64,000 bases of DNA, taken from the NCBI GenBank assembly GCA_038496445.1, contig JALMLS010000289.1, forward strand, positions 62,001 to 126,000, given 5' to 3'. This stretch comes from Trichosphaerium sp. ATCC 40318 (lineage: Eukaryota > Discosea > Flabellinia > Trichosidae). The position numbers and the translations under genes were made by a program. Shown here piece after piece: positions 47,139 to 61,956 of the stretch. Under the pieces are notes generated by a model. It made no database searches, was not told the DNA's origin, and was given only the letters and a program-made list of their open reading frames with translations. Numbering within the stretch: position 1 is the stretch's first letter; every line of letters begins with the position of its first letter.

Positions 47139-50100
47139 TTATGGCTTCATTGCAACTGTCCATTTTACAAGTCTTTTCAATCCAACCATAAGTTTAGAAC
47201 CAAACTGACGGTAATGTGCTTTTGAAAACTCTGCCCACGAGGCGTTTGCACCGTCATAATTACCAGAATGTATAAGATTTATAAAATTAAGCAAAGCAAC
47301 CTCTTGAGGGTCTGCATAAGCATTTGCTTGAAGTTTCTTTGCAAGTTCGTTAAACCTAGAAGCAACATCTGATATATCTTTATCTGCTTGACCACCCTAG
47401 ATTACAATGTAAGCGAAACAAGAAGAGAAAAAAATTGAAAGAAAATACAAAAAAAAATACGTACTGTTTTGGCCTTGCACTTATTTAAAACCTCTCTACA
47501 CTTAGCTAATATCTCCTTTCCTTTTGCTGTAATTTTTATCACCTTCTTTGGTGGAGGTGCTGCTTTAGGTTCAGGACGTTTTGGTGCTGCTGCTGCAGGT
47601 CCTGGAGCTCTCTATCAAAAAAGTTAGAACTGTAGAAAATAAAACTTGATCATACATTTCCTCGAACTTGAGTGACAGGAGGTGGTCCAACAGCACCTGG
47701 ACGCGCTACTTGGCGGTTAGGAGCACCTGGACGAAAGCCAGTGTTAGCTTGCATGCCTGGTCCCCTATTTAATGGTGCTCCAGGTCCACCCATAACTGGT
47801 GCTCCTGGTCCACCCATTGTAGGTGGTCCACCCATAATATTAGGTGTCATTGCGGCCATGCCTGGCCCCATGTTTAATGGTGCTCCAGGTCCACCCATAA
47901 CAGGTGCTCCTGGTCCGCCCATAACAGGTGCTCCTGGTCCACCCATTGTAGGTGGTGCCCCTGGTCCAAGAGGATCTAGTACATAGTTAATAGAGAATTA
48001 AAAGAGTAGGTTGTAAAAAAAACTTGTACCCATCATATTCATTGCTTGTGGTGGACCCACCGTAGGCTGAGGACCGGGTGTTTTGTTAATTCTTGGTTGA
48101 GTATTCTGGGGCGTGAGTCCTGGGGTTTCAGGCATACTCCTTGGTCCCGATCGCTTAACTCTTCGCTTCACTTTCGAGTTCGATTTTGGTGGAGGCGCAA
48201 CAGCTCGGGCCTTACCACCATATACAGGCGGTGGCCTACGATCAAGTGGCCCTGGTCCACCGACTTGAGGAGCGGCCGCTTGTACCATGTTATTTCCAGG
48301 TGTAAACGCACCAGGTACAGCACCAGACATACCACCTACAAAAAAGTAAACCACAACTCAAAAAAAAAATGGTAAAAGGTCTTTCCGTACCAGGTACATT
48401 ACCACCAGGTGCTACTATACCAGGCGGTGCTACTGGTCTATATCCATGTGTAGTCGCAGGAGCAGGTCCATTGCTATAAGTAGGCGTAGGTACCATACCA
48501 GGTCCACCAGGTCCCATGGTAGGTGTAACAGGAGAAACGACTCCTGGGTGCATCGGAGTTGTTACAGGTTGAACTGGTGGCATCCCATTTGAGTAACCTG
48601 AAGGTTGATAACCTGGCGTATAACTCGTTGCAGGTATGGTAGAAACAGCAGGACCTGGGCTACCATATCCAGCATATCCACCACGGTTAGGTGTGTTTGG
48701 CTGTGTGAATCCTGTAGCACCTCCGCGCTTTGGTCTGGACCTTGTATTGCTACGTTGTGATACTCCAGAAGCAGTTGGTACTGTGGAATTTTCTGTTGTG
48801 AATGGGAAAGCTGGTGGACTCTGTTTGAGACCAAGAGCGTTGTAAACACGATCAAGAAGTACACCACCTTCTGTTTTTGTGAATTTTGGGTCTCTCATAT
48901 GCTCCAAGTACGGCATAGCTGCTTGAAGCCTTCCTTGAGATGCCAAGATCTTGGCATATCTTTAAGAGAGTAAGTATACGTCATTTTAAACGAATTGGAA
49001 CGCACTCTGTGTATTTTGAAGCAAGAAGAGAAGAAACTTCTGTAGGTGCATTAGCATGAGTTAATATCTCCACACGCTCAATTAAATCTTGTAGATCATC
49101 CAACGGGTTAACTGATCGTTTCTTTTCCTTTTTTTTAAAAGTTAGATAAGGACGCATTGCGTAGTTAAGTCAATAAACGACAAAACGAAAAAAACAGAAC
49201 ACTTTGAAGCATGCGTACTTTTTGAAGCCAAAACTCAATAGCTTTGTCATTTTTACGTGCACATATATAACACGTCAAGGCATTGTAAAAATTACCAGTT
49301 TTATCTTGTGATAGGCGATCTCCTAGAGTCTCACATAGCTCAGCAGCTTCTTCTGGTGTTGCATAGCAAATAAATGTAGCAAGTGCTTGCCGCCAATATT
49401 TTAGCTCTACATCTGCAGCAATACGCTTAAAGTCATTGTTTACAATAGCAGAAACTAATGTCATAAAAGGTCTCTTTTTACGTTGTGCTTTGAGGTAGCT
49501 CGCCTGAGAAAACGTCAGATTTGATCCTATACTCTTTTTTTTCACAATGTACCTGCGCTAGGTTCCATAATGAAGCGTCTGGCGATGCCTTAGCAATAAC
49601 CAATGCATCCGCATAACGTCCTACGCGAAAGCAAGCCTCTACAGCACCACGTAGGTTACCAACCATCAAAGATCTTCAAAACAAGTTAGAAAAGTAATTA
49701 AACTATTAATGAATACCTTGCTATAGCTGTTTCAATCTTATCAGCACTTTCAAACCTCATAGGCGTTGATTTTCTCTTTTTAATTTTTGTTGGTGTCTGT
49801 AGTTGTTCCATAGTATCAAAAGCAGATGTTTCGCCTTCTTCACCAATACCAAAACCATCTGACGCTGTTTTTAAACAGAATAAGCAACAAAAAAAAACAT
49901 GAAGAATGAACAAAAAAATCGACTTTTTGTTTACCTGACACTGCTTCTTTAACTGGCTCTTCGTACTCTTCTTCATCTTCAGGATTCTCCAAAAGACCTT
50001 CTCCAGGGTACTTAGATAGAAATTTTGTAACTTCCTCAGCGACTTTATCAGGTGCAAACCCAAGGTATTTCATTAAATGATCTCTATTTTCTTCTGCATC

Positions 50101-51835
50101 AAATGTTGCTCCAAGGAATCCCCATATTTGTTTTTCTCCTTTGTCCTTACAGTTCTCGGCTTTCTGTACGCAATACTCTCTGTAGTTTGCATTTTTGAGT
50201 ACATTCTGAAGAGCATCAGCGCGCTTAGCGACTTGATTTTCTGTAACAACTGTCGACACCTAAAAAGGGGAAAAAAATCAATACAACAGACCAACATAGA
50301 AGTCTTTCGAAAACGTACTTTAACGCTTGTTTTAGCTGCTGTGATAAGTTTACCACCAAATCCGAATGTGGCGCTGCAAGGTCGCTAGTATAAAATCAGA
50401 AGAGGTTGAGAGCAAATTGAGACATACAGCTAACCATCTTGGTGGTTTTTGAAGTACCATGCCTTCAGTACCAATATCTACAAGCGATAGAACTTTAATC
50501 TACAAAAAACCAAAAATTAGCATTACAGAAAGAATAATCATTTTGACTTGCCTTGTTCTCTAGAGAAGCTGCTGAAGCAACGGCATTTATACAAGGAGAC
50601 CATTGTACATCAACATTCCATTTAGCAGATGTTTCGACCTTAAGACATAAATAAGCTAAAGAATCTTTGTTGTTTTTGAATAGGGAATTAAAAAAAAAAG
50701 AGTTGTTTACCTCGCAAAGCACTTCTCCTGTTGATACATCCCAACATAATGTTTTATTATCCTTACCACTCGATAATAGTAAATTTGTGTCAACATCACA
50801 CCAAGACAGAGATAGTACACCCTTAGTATGTCCACGGAAAGTCTACAATTAAAAAAAAATTAAATACAACTTCAAACAAAACATGTCTTGAATCTATCAT
50901 CAACACGGCGTAAAAAGTACCTTGATAGGTCCAGCATATGTATTCTTTAAATCCCACAATTGAATAACTGGATTATTATCGTCTTCAGATGCAGTTAGAA
51001 GTTGTACATCCTAACAAACAGCATAAGAAAAAAGACAAACAAAATGTCAAACAAAAAAAAAAAAAAATACGCACAGCTGTAGGGCTCCAAGCCATAGCTT
51101 TACATTTACCGATAGAATCAGCAAAACTAATGATATGACGTCCTTTTCTCAAGTCCCAAATAGCAGTAAAACCATCATGAGAGCATGATCCGAGGATATG
51201 TGGTACTTTCTTATTCCATGACACGCAACTAATCTTTCCTGAGTGAGGAGACTGTGGTGTTTTCTGAACTGGTTGTGCTGGATTCTTTACGTCCCAAATT
51301 ATAATCTAAGCGTAATATAAGGTATATTTAGTGAAATGTAGTGTGTACTTTGCCGCTAGTATCACCAGAAGCGAGAAATGATTTATTGAAAGCATTAAAC
51401 TCTAAAGCGCCTACTGGTCCTTGGTGTTGTATTGGTGCCGATAATTGAGACTTGGAAATGTCTCCTCTGCAAAAAACGTTGGCAAAACTTTCTAGTTTTT
51501 TTGGAGTTGTTTACGTACCCATTTATAAACGGAGAAGGGTTATATAGTTGAACAGCGCCATTAGAAAAACCACCAGCAATAATACCGTATGGTGTCGCTG
51601 GAGTGACGTGTCCCCACACTAGCCTGTGCGCACGCTCTGTAGTAGAAATTTTACCAAGGGAACGCATTTCTGACGATCGAGCCTTTAAATTCAAGTCAAA
51701 TAACTCTACAGTGCCAGAGGCATCGAAATCGAGCGACATTGTTCCATGAAGTGTAGCTGTCGCCAAGTAACCCGGATGCTGTGTGCAAGGGCTCCAGGCC
51801 ACTGCGCTTGTGAGATTTACCTCCTTTAGCTTCAT
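47139..51835 (-). CDS. SEC31: SEC31, COPII outer-coat subunit
   Basis: Start [20 protein letters not shown] is the SEC31 N-terminus. WD40 repeats run to about 50,290 ([51 protein letters not shown]). The ACE1 helical part follows (about 50,260-48,900; [59 protein letters not shown]). Then a Pro/Gly/Met-rich linker (48,860-47,640, including GGPGAPVM tandem repeats) and the C-terminal SEC31 homology region ([20 protein letters not shown] ... [13 protein letters not shown], stop 47139-47141). SEC31 with SEC13 forms the outer cage of COPII vesicles leaving the ER. All expected blocks are present. Confidence 0.92.
47650..47946 (-). repeat. Gly-Pro-Gly-Ala-Pro-Val-Met repeats in SEC31 linker
   Basis: About eight copies of MGGPGAP(V/L)-type units on the minus strand. 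Low-complexity linkers are normal in SEC31, though this tandem form is a lineage-specific expansion. Confidence 0.8.
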
Positions 51836-51956
51836 GGCTGTGTATAAGAACGGTAAACGTAGTTTTTTGTTGCCAACGTGGTTTTGCGAATTTGCTAGGC
51901 AAACAATTTACTAGCCAAATCCGTCTGTAATAACTTTTTGAATAATTCCCGCCGCA
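51836..51956. promoter_or_regulatory. 121-bp bidirectional promoter of SEC31 and MCM5
   Basis: The two start codons (51835 minus, 51957 plus) face away from each other over 121 bases. Any core elements of both genes must lie here or in the first exons. Confidence 0.7.
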
Positions 51957-55298
<3,342 letters not shown>

Positions 55299-55680
55299 GA
55301 GTTTATTCTCCTCTCACCAAAAGGGCTCTGTTATCATTGTGTTGTAATATAAGAAAAATTGAGTAAAAAAGGGTTACGCCCATGCATTGAACGTTTCAAT
55401 AATAATATCTTTCTGTATATGGTGTGCATCACAGAGCGCTCGTGTGAGTAATAGTATCAAGGATTAACAGAACAATTAACGTTTAAGGTTTTTAGAATTT
55501 CAGCGAGCATGTAGGCGTTTTCAATTGTACTGTTTAAATCATTGTTTGCTGAGGGTTTACGGTAGTTCTTATAGCTCAGTCAAGTGAATTCTAGTCGAAA
55601 AAGGTTGTATTGATCAAAAAAGGCATCTTCAGTTCACAAATAGAAACCCATTCTTTCATCGACAACTACTCCTTGCACAA
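55299..55680. other. spacer: MCM5 3' flank and promoter of repeat membrane protein
   Basis: No gene seen. T-rich tracts and an AATAATAAT stretch near 55400 may act in 3' end formation. Confidence 0.3.
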
Positions 55681-58004
55681 ATGGCTTTTTCTACTCATAG
55701 TGCAGTTGCACTTTGTGTTTTAGCTATGCTAGCACTAAATGGTACGCAAAACTTGTTGAATACGCACTATACGTAATTACGACTGCATTAAAACCTTAAT
55801 ACTTAAAGCCTCTTGCTTTTGTTTCCATGCTGATTGTACAGCTTTCTTTGTAGTTTAAACTAACGATTACGCACCTTTACGCTATCGGAAACGTAAAACG
55901 AATCAAATGCAAGAGTTTGCAACCAAATCCTCGTATTTTTTTTTGTTCTCTTTTCTTTGTACACTATTCCAATCTTTATCGTTGCTTTGTACTGTTATTT
56001 GTATTTTCTCCGCTAATACGATTATTAGTTACTGCGGACTTGTTCAGCGACGATTTCTTTGGCGATAAAATTGGTACCTTACGCCGCGAAACAGAACAAA
56101 ATCATCCGTGGTTTAAAACAAACACAAGAGGCGACCTCACAACAAGACTCGCTAGACCAAGACCAAAGAGTCAAGAAGAGCTTCTAATGAAGTTAGACCC
56201 AACCCTTTTACGTCAAGCAGAACAAAACAGACAAATGAAGATCGAGTTGATCAGAGTAAACCAAGAGCGCTTGAAAAACGGCGAACCTCCTCTGTCTTTG
56301 CAAGAGTATACTGCTCAACAAGGGGGACGAGTGGGCGGTGGTAACCCTGAGGATCCATATGGCAACTACCCTGAGGACCCAAACGGCAACTATCCTGAGG
56401 ACCCTAATGCTGGCGGAGATGGCGATATTTGCGCTGATCCTACTTTCGATCCTTGCAGTTATGATGGTTATCCTGCAGAGGATCCATGTCAGTTTTACGC
56501 AGACAATCCTGATAGACAACCCGGTGATTGTCCAGCTGGGGGCGACAGTCTGGGTGCTGATCCAAGAGGCGGTGATCCTGGTGCTGATGATGGCGATATT
56601 TGCGCTGATCCTACTTTCGATCCTTGTAGTTTTGATGGTTATCCTGCAGAGGATCCATGTCAGTTTTACGCAGACAATCCTGACAGACAACCAGGCGACT
56701 GTTCAGCTGAAGGTGCCGGTAGGGGTGCAGGTCCGGCCAATCCAGATGACATGGGCAACTATCCAGAAGAGGGTGATGACATGAGTAACTATCCAGATGA
56801 CATGGGCAACTATCCAGATGAAGGTGACGACATGAGCAACTACCCGGATGACATGAGCAACTATCCACAAGAGGGTGACGACATGAGCAACTATCCAGAT
56901 GATATGGGCAACTATCCAGAAGGCGGCGACAGCGGTAGAGACGATGGTTTTACTGATCTAAATACTGATGCCGCTCAAAGACGCTATCAACAAGAATACG
57001 AAGACACCTTTGGTTCTGATGACGATATGAGTAACTACCCAGAAGAGGGTGATGACATGAGAAACTATCCAGATGATATGAGCAACTATCCTGAAGAAGG
57101 CGATATGGGCAACTATCCAGAAGAAGGTGATGACATGAGTAACTATCCAGATGACATGCGCAACTATCCAGAAGGCGACGACAGCGGTAGAGACGATGGT
57201 TTTACTGATCTAAATACTGATGCCGCTCAAAGACGCTATCAACAAGAATACGAAGACACCTTTAGTACTGATGACGATTACAGAGATGATAGTGTTGGCC
57301 CTGACAACTGGGGAGAATCCGAGTTAGTTCCGGACAGACGGAGCACTCAAGATGATGTTTCCGATATGGAAGGAGAAGGACGACACCGCGAGTCCCACTC
57401 AAGCACAGTCAAAACAACAAGCCGCAATAACATAATGTCCGAATTGCGAAAATTTGGCCAACAGGTCAGAGAAAAGGCAAAGGAAAAACTACCTGAAGTT
57501 GTTAGTACAGTGATAGATCATGTCACCGGTAACAACCAAGATGATGATGAAGAAGATATTGAACATCCACAAAACCGAGTTGAAGTTGGTAGAGGTAGTG
57601 TTGAACATCATCAGGATGATTTTATGGAGCATACAGTAAGGGAACCACGACAACATCTTAGCGAAAGGTTGAGAAGATTCAGTGGACGCCTATCAGCTGC
57701 CAAGGATACCAACAAGGTAGCTGTAGGTCCACGCCCATCCTCTTTGACACCTGTGCTACTCTACGGTATTATTGCTACTGGTACGTTTAAGTTCCTTTGA
57801 CGTCATTGAAAACTGATCCTTTTTGGGATAGTTTTGCTTTTTTTCTTTGTGTTTTTACAGCTCTCTTATACTCTTTTTTTAGTTCTCTTCGTTATTATTG
57901 TTGCTGCTGTTGTTGGTTTCCTTGTTATTCGTAAAAGACAGCATATTGTTCAACGTCAAAAGAACTTTGATGGTGATATGGCTTATCAACAAATGATCGC
58001 TTAA
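55681..58004 (+). CDS. type I membrane protein with acidic DDMSNYP repeats
   Basis: Three exons: 55681-55741 (MAFSTHSAVALCVLAMLALN signal peptide, donor GTACGC), 56029-57780 and 57883-58004, all in phase. The lumenal part has (a) a 36-residue Cys module twice (GDICADPTFDPCS ... AEDPCQFYADNPDRQPGDC, near 56,420 and 56,590), (b) many DDMSNYPEEG-type units, and (c) a DDGFTDLNTDAAQRRYQQEY block twice (56,940 and 57,190). A helical region follows (SELRKFGQQVREKAKEKLPE). A single TM (ATVLFVIIVAAVVGFLVI) and a short basic tail ending AYQQMIA close it. The architecture is that of a surface or vesicle protein; the family is not recognised. Confidence 0.75.
56420..57270 (+). repeat. internal protein repeats of the membrane protein
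   Basis: Two copies of a 36-residue CxxDP module, about a dozen DDM(S/G)NYP(E/D) units and two copies of an RDDGFTDLNTDAAQRRYQQEYEDTF-like block. Copies are nearly identical in DNA, indicating recent duplication or homogenisation. Confidence 0.85.
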
Positions 58005-58472
58005 ACCGATAGAGATATTATCACTAAACTGACTTATGTGTCATTTTTCATTACTATATTATTGTTTTTTGTTTTAATCACTCGTGTATTACCCATTCTT
58101 TGCTTGTAATAATTAATTACATTCTTTGCATTGAGTTCATTTTTTACGTCGTTGTTTGAGAATGTCTACAATGGCTTGTACTATACGTGTACGAGTGCTT
58201 GCGTATACTTATCACAACAACGTTGTTGTGATACTGTTGTAGAGCGAAACTTCATTGCAGATGACAACATTGCAGTTTTTACTTGATTTTGTACTGAGCC
58301 TCCTCTTGCTTTCTTGGTTACTTCGTCTTTTATTTTTCTTGTTTTTTTCTCTTACTTGTCGCCATACACTTGAAGTAGGTTTCTAGGACATGCAAATAAA
58401 ATAATTTGAATATATTGTTTGTTGCGACGCTGTAGGCGGTAAAGTCACAAGTGTAGCGACTTGACGACATTA
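58005..58472. other. spacer with 24-bp perfect palindrome
   Basis: 3' flank of the membrane-protein gene. It contains the palindrome at 58210-58233 (listed separately). No gene is seen. Confidence 0.4.
58210..58233. repeat. perfect 24-base palindrome
   Basis: Two 12-base arms, TATCACAACAAC and GTTGTTGTGATA, directly abutting with no spacer. It could extrude a cruciform or act as a dimeric protein site. It lies about 200 bases past the stop of the upstream gene. Confidence 0.85.
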
Positions 58473-58696
58473 TTAATTTTGTACTAATAATTTACGCGCA
58501 TCATTACAAGGGAGAGTTTCACCAGTGACTTCTTTACCTTCTCTTGGTAATCACATAAACAAAGTCAGTTGGTGTAGGTCCAGCGCCTTCTGAGTTTGCC
58601 ACAAACATAGCATAGACGAGGTAAGCCCAACCTTCAAGACGGAAGAGGAGTAAAAAGGCCAAAGAAAACCTCGCAACTGCTTCTTTTGATTCTTCC
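58473..58696 (-). CDS. possible terminal exon of a small membrane protein
   Basis: From an acceptor near 58697, a frame reads EESKEAVARFSLAFLLLFRL then a hydrophobic segment (LVYAMFVANSEG) and stops at 58534-58536 just after ITKRR. If shifted by one base it continues as GKEVTGETLPCNDARKLLVQ to a stop at 58473. Both parts look coding, so a one-base error or a small unresolved intron may separate them. No upstream exon was found, since the opposite strand is coding there. Confidence 0.25.
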
Positions 58697-58768
58697 TATA
58701 AACCATTACAACAACCTTAAAATTGCTAGGAGTGTGCTTTCAATGTGTATGAGTGCTGTATAGAACGT

Positions 58769-59322
58769 ATGGCGTTAAACAAGGATGTTGTTCGGAGATA
58801 CAAGTTCAAACTTTATTTTGTTTTTTTGGAACTTCATTGCACTTGATAACTCTCTTTATGTCACGTTTTTTCTTTTGTTTTGTTTGGTGGTTTCAAGACG
58901 CCACTTTATTTATTGTATAGTCAAAGTTCCTGCACTGGATTTCTGTTTTTGTTTTACGACATTCCAAGTACTTCTTTAAAATGGCTTTTGTGGTCTTACA
59001 AGCTTCTGCTGTACTCATCCCTGAACTTAATCCTGGATCGCTTTTTTCAGCACCAGTAAGGTATCTTGAACTATGTACTATATGCTCAATCGTAATATCC
59101 TATAGGATATGTAAAAATGAGTTGAAGAACAACAATATAAGGTTACGAGAAAACACAGGTTTTCAAAAAAAAAACTTATTTAGCCTGATACTGGTTTGCG
59201 TATTTTTATGTCTTGGTGCCAAGTCTCTTGTGTACCTTGTCACAAATATTGGCAAACCAGTCTCAGCAGCAAAGGAACATTTACAGAATTTTGAAGCAAA
59301 AAAGAAGGATTGGAATATATAG
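58769..59322 (+). CDS. hypothetical membrane protein
   Basis: Start MALNKDVVRRYKFKLYF near 58769, then introns I could not fix exactly, then a frame to 59322 with hydrophobic segments (VLQASAVLIPELNPG; CTICSIVISYRICKNEL; FSLILVCVFLCLGAKSLVYL) and a charged end (AAKEHLQNFEAKKKDWNI). The C-terminal part looks like a real multi-pass or tail-anchored protein. Family unrecognised. Confidence 0.4.
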
Positions 59323-59478
59323 TCACGTGTACCTTTAGTTTTTTAATATTATTAGGTTTGTAGTTTTGTGTAATCCAATCATCTCCATACCTTCATTGAA
59401 ATGAGTTGATGGGCAAGAAGAAAGAAGAAAAAAACAAAGACTACCAAAGGACGAAAAAGTATGGGAATAAGTTGTAGC

Positions 59479-61213
59479 TCAACCAGCAAGTGATTGGGTT
59501 TTTTCCCGTTCTACCCATTCACCATGAAACAAGGGTGATAGTATAAACACAGGTTTTTCATGAATTGGAAGATAAGAGTACACGAGGTATGAGTTGAATA
59601 GTACCTCGTGATGGGTAGGTTGTAGAAAAAAAATGAATAAAAAATAAATTATTTTAGGATTAAGGTGTACCAGTTGGGAAAGGCTCTTGGCCAATGATAT
59701 CCGTAAATATGAATATGTGTACGATGTGTAAAATCATATGTAAGGATTTGAGTATTACCCCTACTAAAAGAAGGTCCAACAACGCCAATTTTATTAAGCT
59801 TGTTAAGTTCTTCAATAAACCTTGCAAAAATGATGTAAGCGCACTTAAACAAGGAATATCCGAAAAAACTGTAAGAACTAACTCTAAGTAAAGGGAAACA
59901 AGCTATATAATGCTTCGTATAATTTAAGCGGTTACTCAATACAGCAAACAAGACAAACGAACAAAGATAATTCAAAAAAAGAAGAATTCTCAAGCAAATT
60001 ATCTTACCTTCCTGTCCAATTCTTTGACGTATATCTAGTATCATCATTGACACGGAAAAACCATTCCACTCCATCTCTATGTGCTGTCATGACAGCATCA
60101 TTGTGAGCCCAGCTATTAAAGAGTCAGAAAAAACACCTCATGCTCATATTGTTCTTTTTTTTTTTGTGTACGCTGAGTGTTTCTTGAAAGGCACCAAAGA
60201 CCATGAGATGTAAGAAAGTTGTACCTTATTTTCTTTAGCCCAATTTCTTACCCAATCTACAACAGCTTGCTGGCCTTCTACTTTACCGAAGAAAGGATCT
60301 ACAGTATCAACACCAAAATACAAACAATACCAGTAACCAGGTGTTAAAGAAGGGTGCAATGTTGGAAAGAAATCCTGCACTCAAGTAATTAGATAGAAAA
60401 AAAAAGACGTCAAATGCGAGGGCATTAATAAAAAAAAGCCCACGTGATGACTATGCAAACGTATTTTCACGTGAAAGAAGCAAAAGTTCATCGAAAAAAA
60501 AAAGAGCGACGCTTTTTTGTACTGAGCTAAGGACAACATATATCGACAGGTATATGATACAATCGAAAAATATCAGTGCTTGGAAGTAGTATGGTTTATG
60601 GATGGTGAGTCAGCACGTCAAAAATAGAAACGATATTAAAAAAGGATTCAATTTGCAATCCGAAGTACCTTTATCAAGTGTATTTTCCCGAGATTCTCTT
60701 TAGTCAAATTATCACCAGCAGAAGATAATGCAGTCGTAAGAGCCACGTCACATTTTTTATCAGTATCAACAATGGGATAGGTATAAATCTTCATTGTGTT
60801 GTCCTTGAATATACGGGGAGGTACCAGACTGTACGGATACGCCTTTGTAGGCTGAAGAGATGGTGCTTCGGTGACTTCTATTTCTTTAGGTTTCTCAGTG
60901 ACTTCATATTCTTGGTATGTCTTTGTTGGACGTTCTCGCGTATAACCTGGTGCAGCTGTGACAAGTTGGCCAGCGGGGAAGCTCTGTACGCGTAAATATT
61001 GTTATTAAAGGCAACAGAAGCGCGTTGGAGGAAATGGGAAGAGAAATTATAGTTTTTAGCTTATCACGTGATCAAAAGGGCAAAAATTGCCTTCATAGGT
61101 AATATTACGTGTTAAAACGTGCGTACGCTTGAACCATGTGTAACATACAGAATAAAAAGAGTTCCTACTGTAATAGCAGCAATAATGTAGGCAGTGTTCT
61201 TTTGCGAAGGCAT
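59479..61213 (-). CDS. type II membrane glycosyltransferase-like protein
   Basis: The ATG at 61213 begins MPSQKNTAYIIAAITVGTLF, an N-terminal signal anchor. A Pro/Thr stem follows (RERPTKTYQEYEVTEKPKEI). Lumenal catalytic-type motifs: YWYCLYFGVDTVDPF (about 60,330), WFFRVNDDTRY (DD motif, about 60,040) and QILTYDFTHRTHIHIYGYHW (about 59,740). These match a protist glycosyltransferase-like family I recall only by motif. The protein ends near 59479 (EREKTQSLAG) but the last exon frame is uncertain: the adjacent splice acceptor also allows a shorter alternative end. The expected DDWI block of the family is not visible after FPNW. Probably a Golgi enzyme. Confidence 0.45.
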
Positions 61214-61657
61214 TTCTGTAAAGGTCTTTTCTACCCAAGCAAAATAGGACAATATGAAACCCTTCGGAGAGTTAAATGATGCCGTAGTTTTTGTAATTGC
61301 TACGAGTAGGATTTTTTATTCAAAATTATCCTGTAAATCACTTAAATATCTATAGGAGCACGTACAGTTTTCCTGGTTCTTTTCACGTGTTGCTACGTTG
61401 CCTACAATTAAGACACTCTATTTAAGTTTGTTTGGCAAACAAAAAAGAGCGTTTCTAGCGGATTCGTGTTGAATGCTGTCGGGAAATGGAAGTGCGCTGC
61501 ATGCTTTTCACATTTACTGATGTAAAACATAGATTGGTGACTTATCCAATGTGGTAACTAATTCTATTTTATTGTACTTTCTTTCGACACATTTCCTTAT
61601 CGTAAGCATATGTTGCTGGGAATCTCATTCATTAGTGAACAAAGGAACTGTGCCATA
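61214..61657. promoter_or_regulatory. promoter of glycosyltransferase-like gene and spacer
   Basis: No gene seen between the ATG at 61213 and the small ORF at 61658. One CACGTG word (TTCACGTGTT, about 61386). Confidence 0.3.
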
Positions 61658-61768
61658 ATGAGGATCAAGAATAGTAGAGAGTTTTCCAAACTAGTCCTGG
61701 CATTTCTATCAATATTCTTAAGCTTTGATGGGCTGCGATGTAACGTAGGTGTGATGGGTAGAAATTAA
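61658..61768 (+). CDS. possible small secreted peptide or first exon
   Basis: A frame of 36 residues starting MRIKNSREFSKLVLAFLSIF has a signal-peptide profile and ends at a TAA. CGATGTAAC|GTAGGT inside it could be a donor. Support is only the leader shape. Confidence 0.2.
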   Translation: MRIKNSREFSKLVLAFLSIFLSFDGLRCNVGVMGRN

Positions 61769-61956
61769 GAAAAAAGTGGTTTCAAGACGTGTTCGCATAC
61801 GGCTTATTTCTGACTAGCTGCGATGGCTGTTAGTAACCTAAGAAGATAAGGAGTACATCTACGGTTACCCTACAACACATTGCGTTGCGTCTAAGGCAGA
61901 GCATTCGAAGCAAATTATAAAGTACAATTACAGGTTTATTTGTTTTTACATTGGCT

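Noticed and set aside
47127-47163. Start codons of the giant kinase gene at 47163 or 47127
   Set aside because: The first overlaps the SEC31 end, and the second does not splice in phase to the next exon as I read it. 46931 was used, with doubt.
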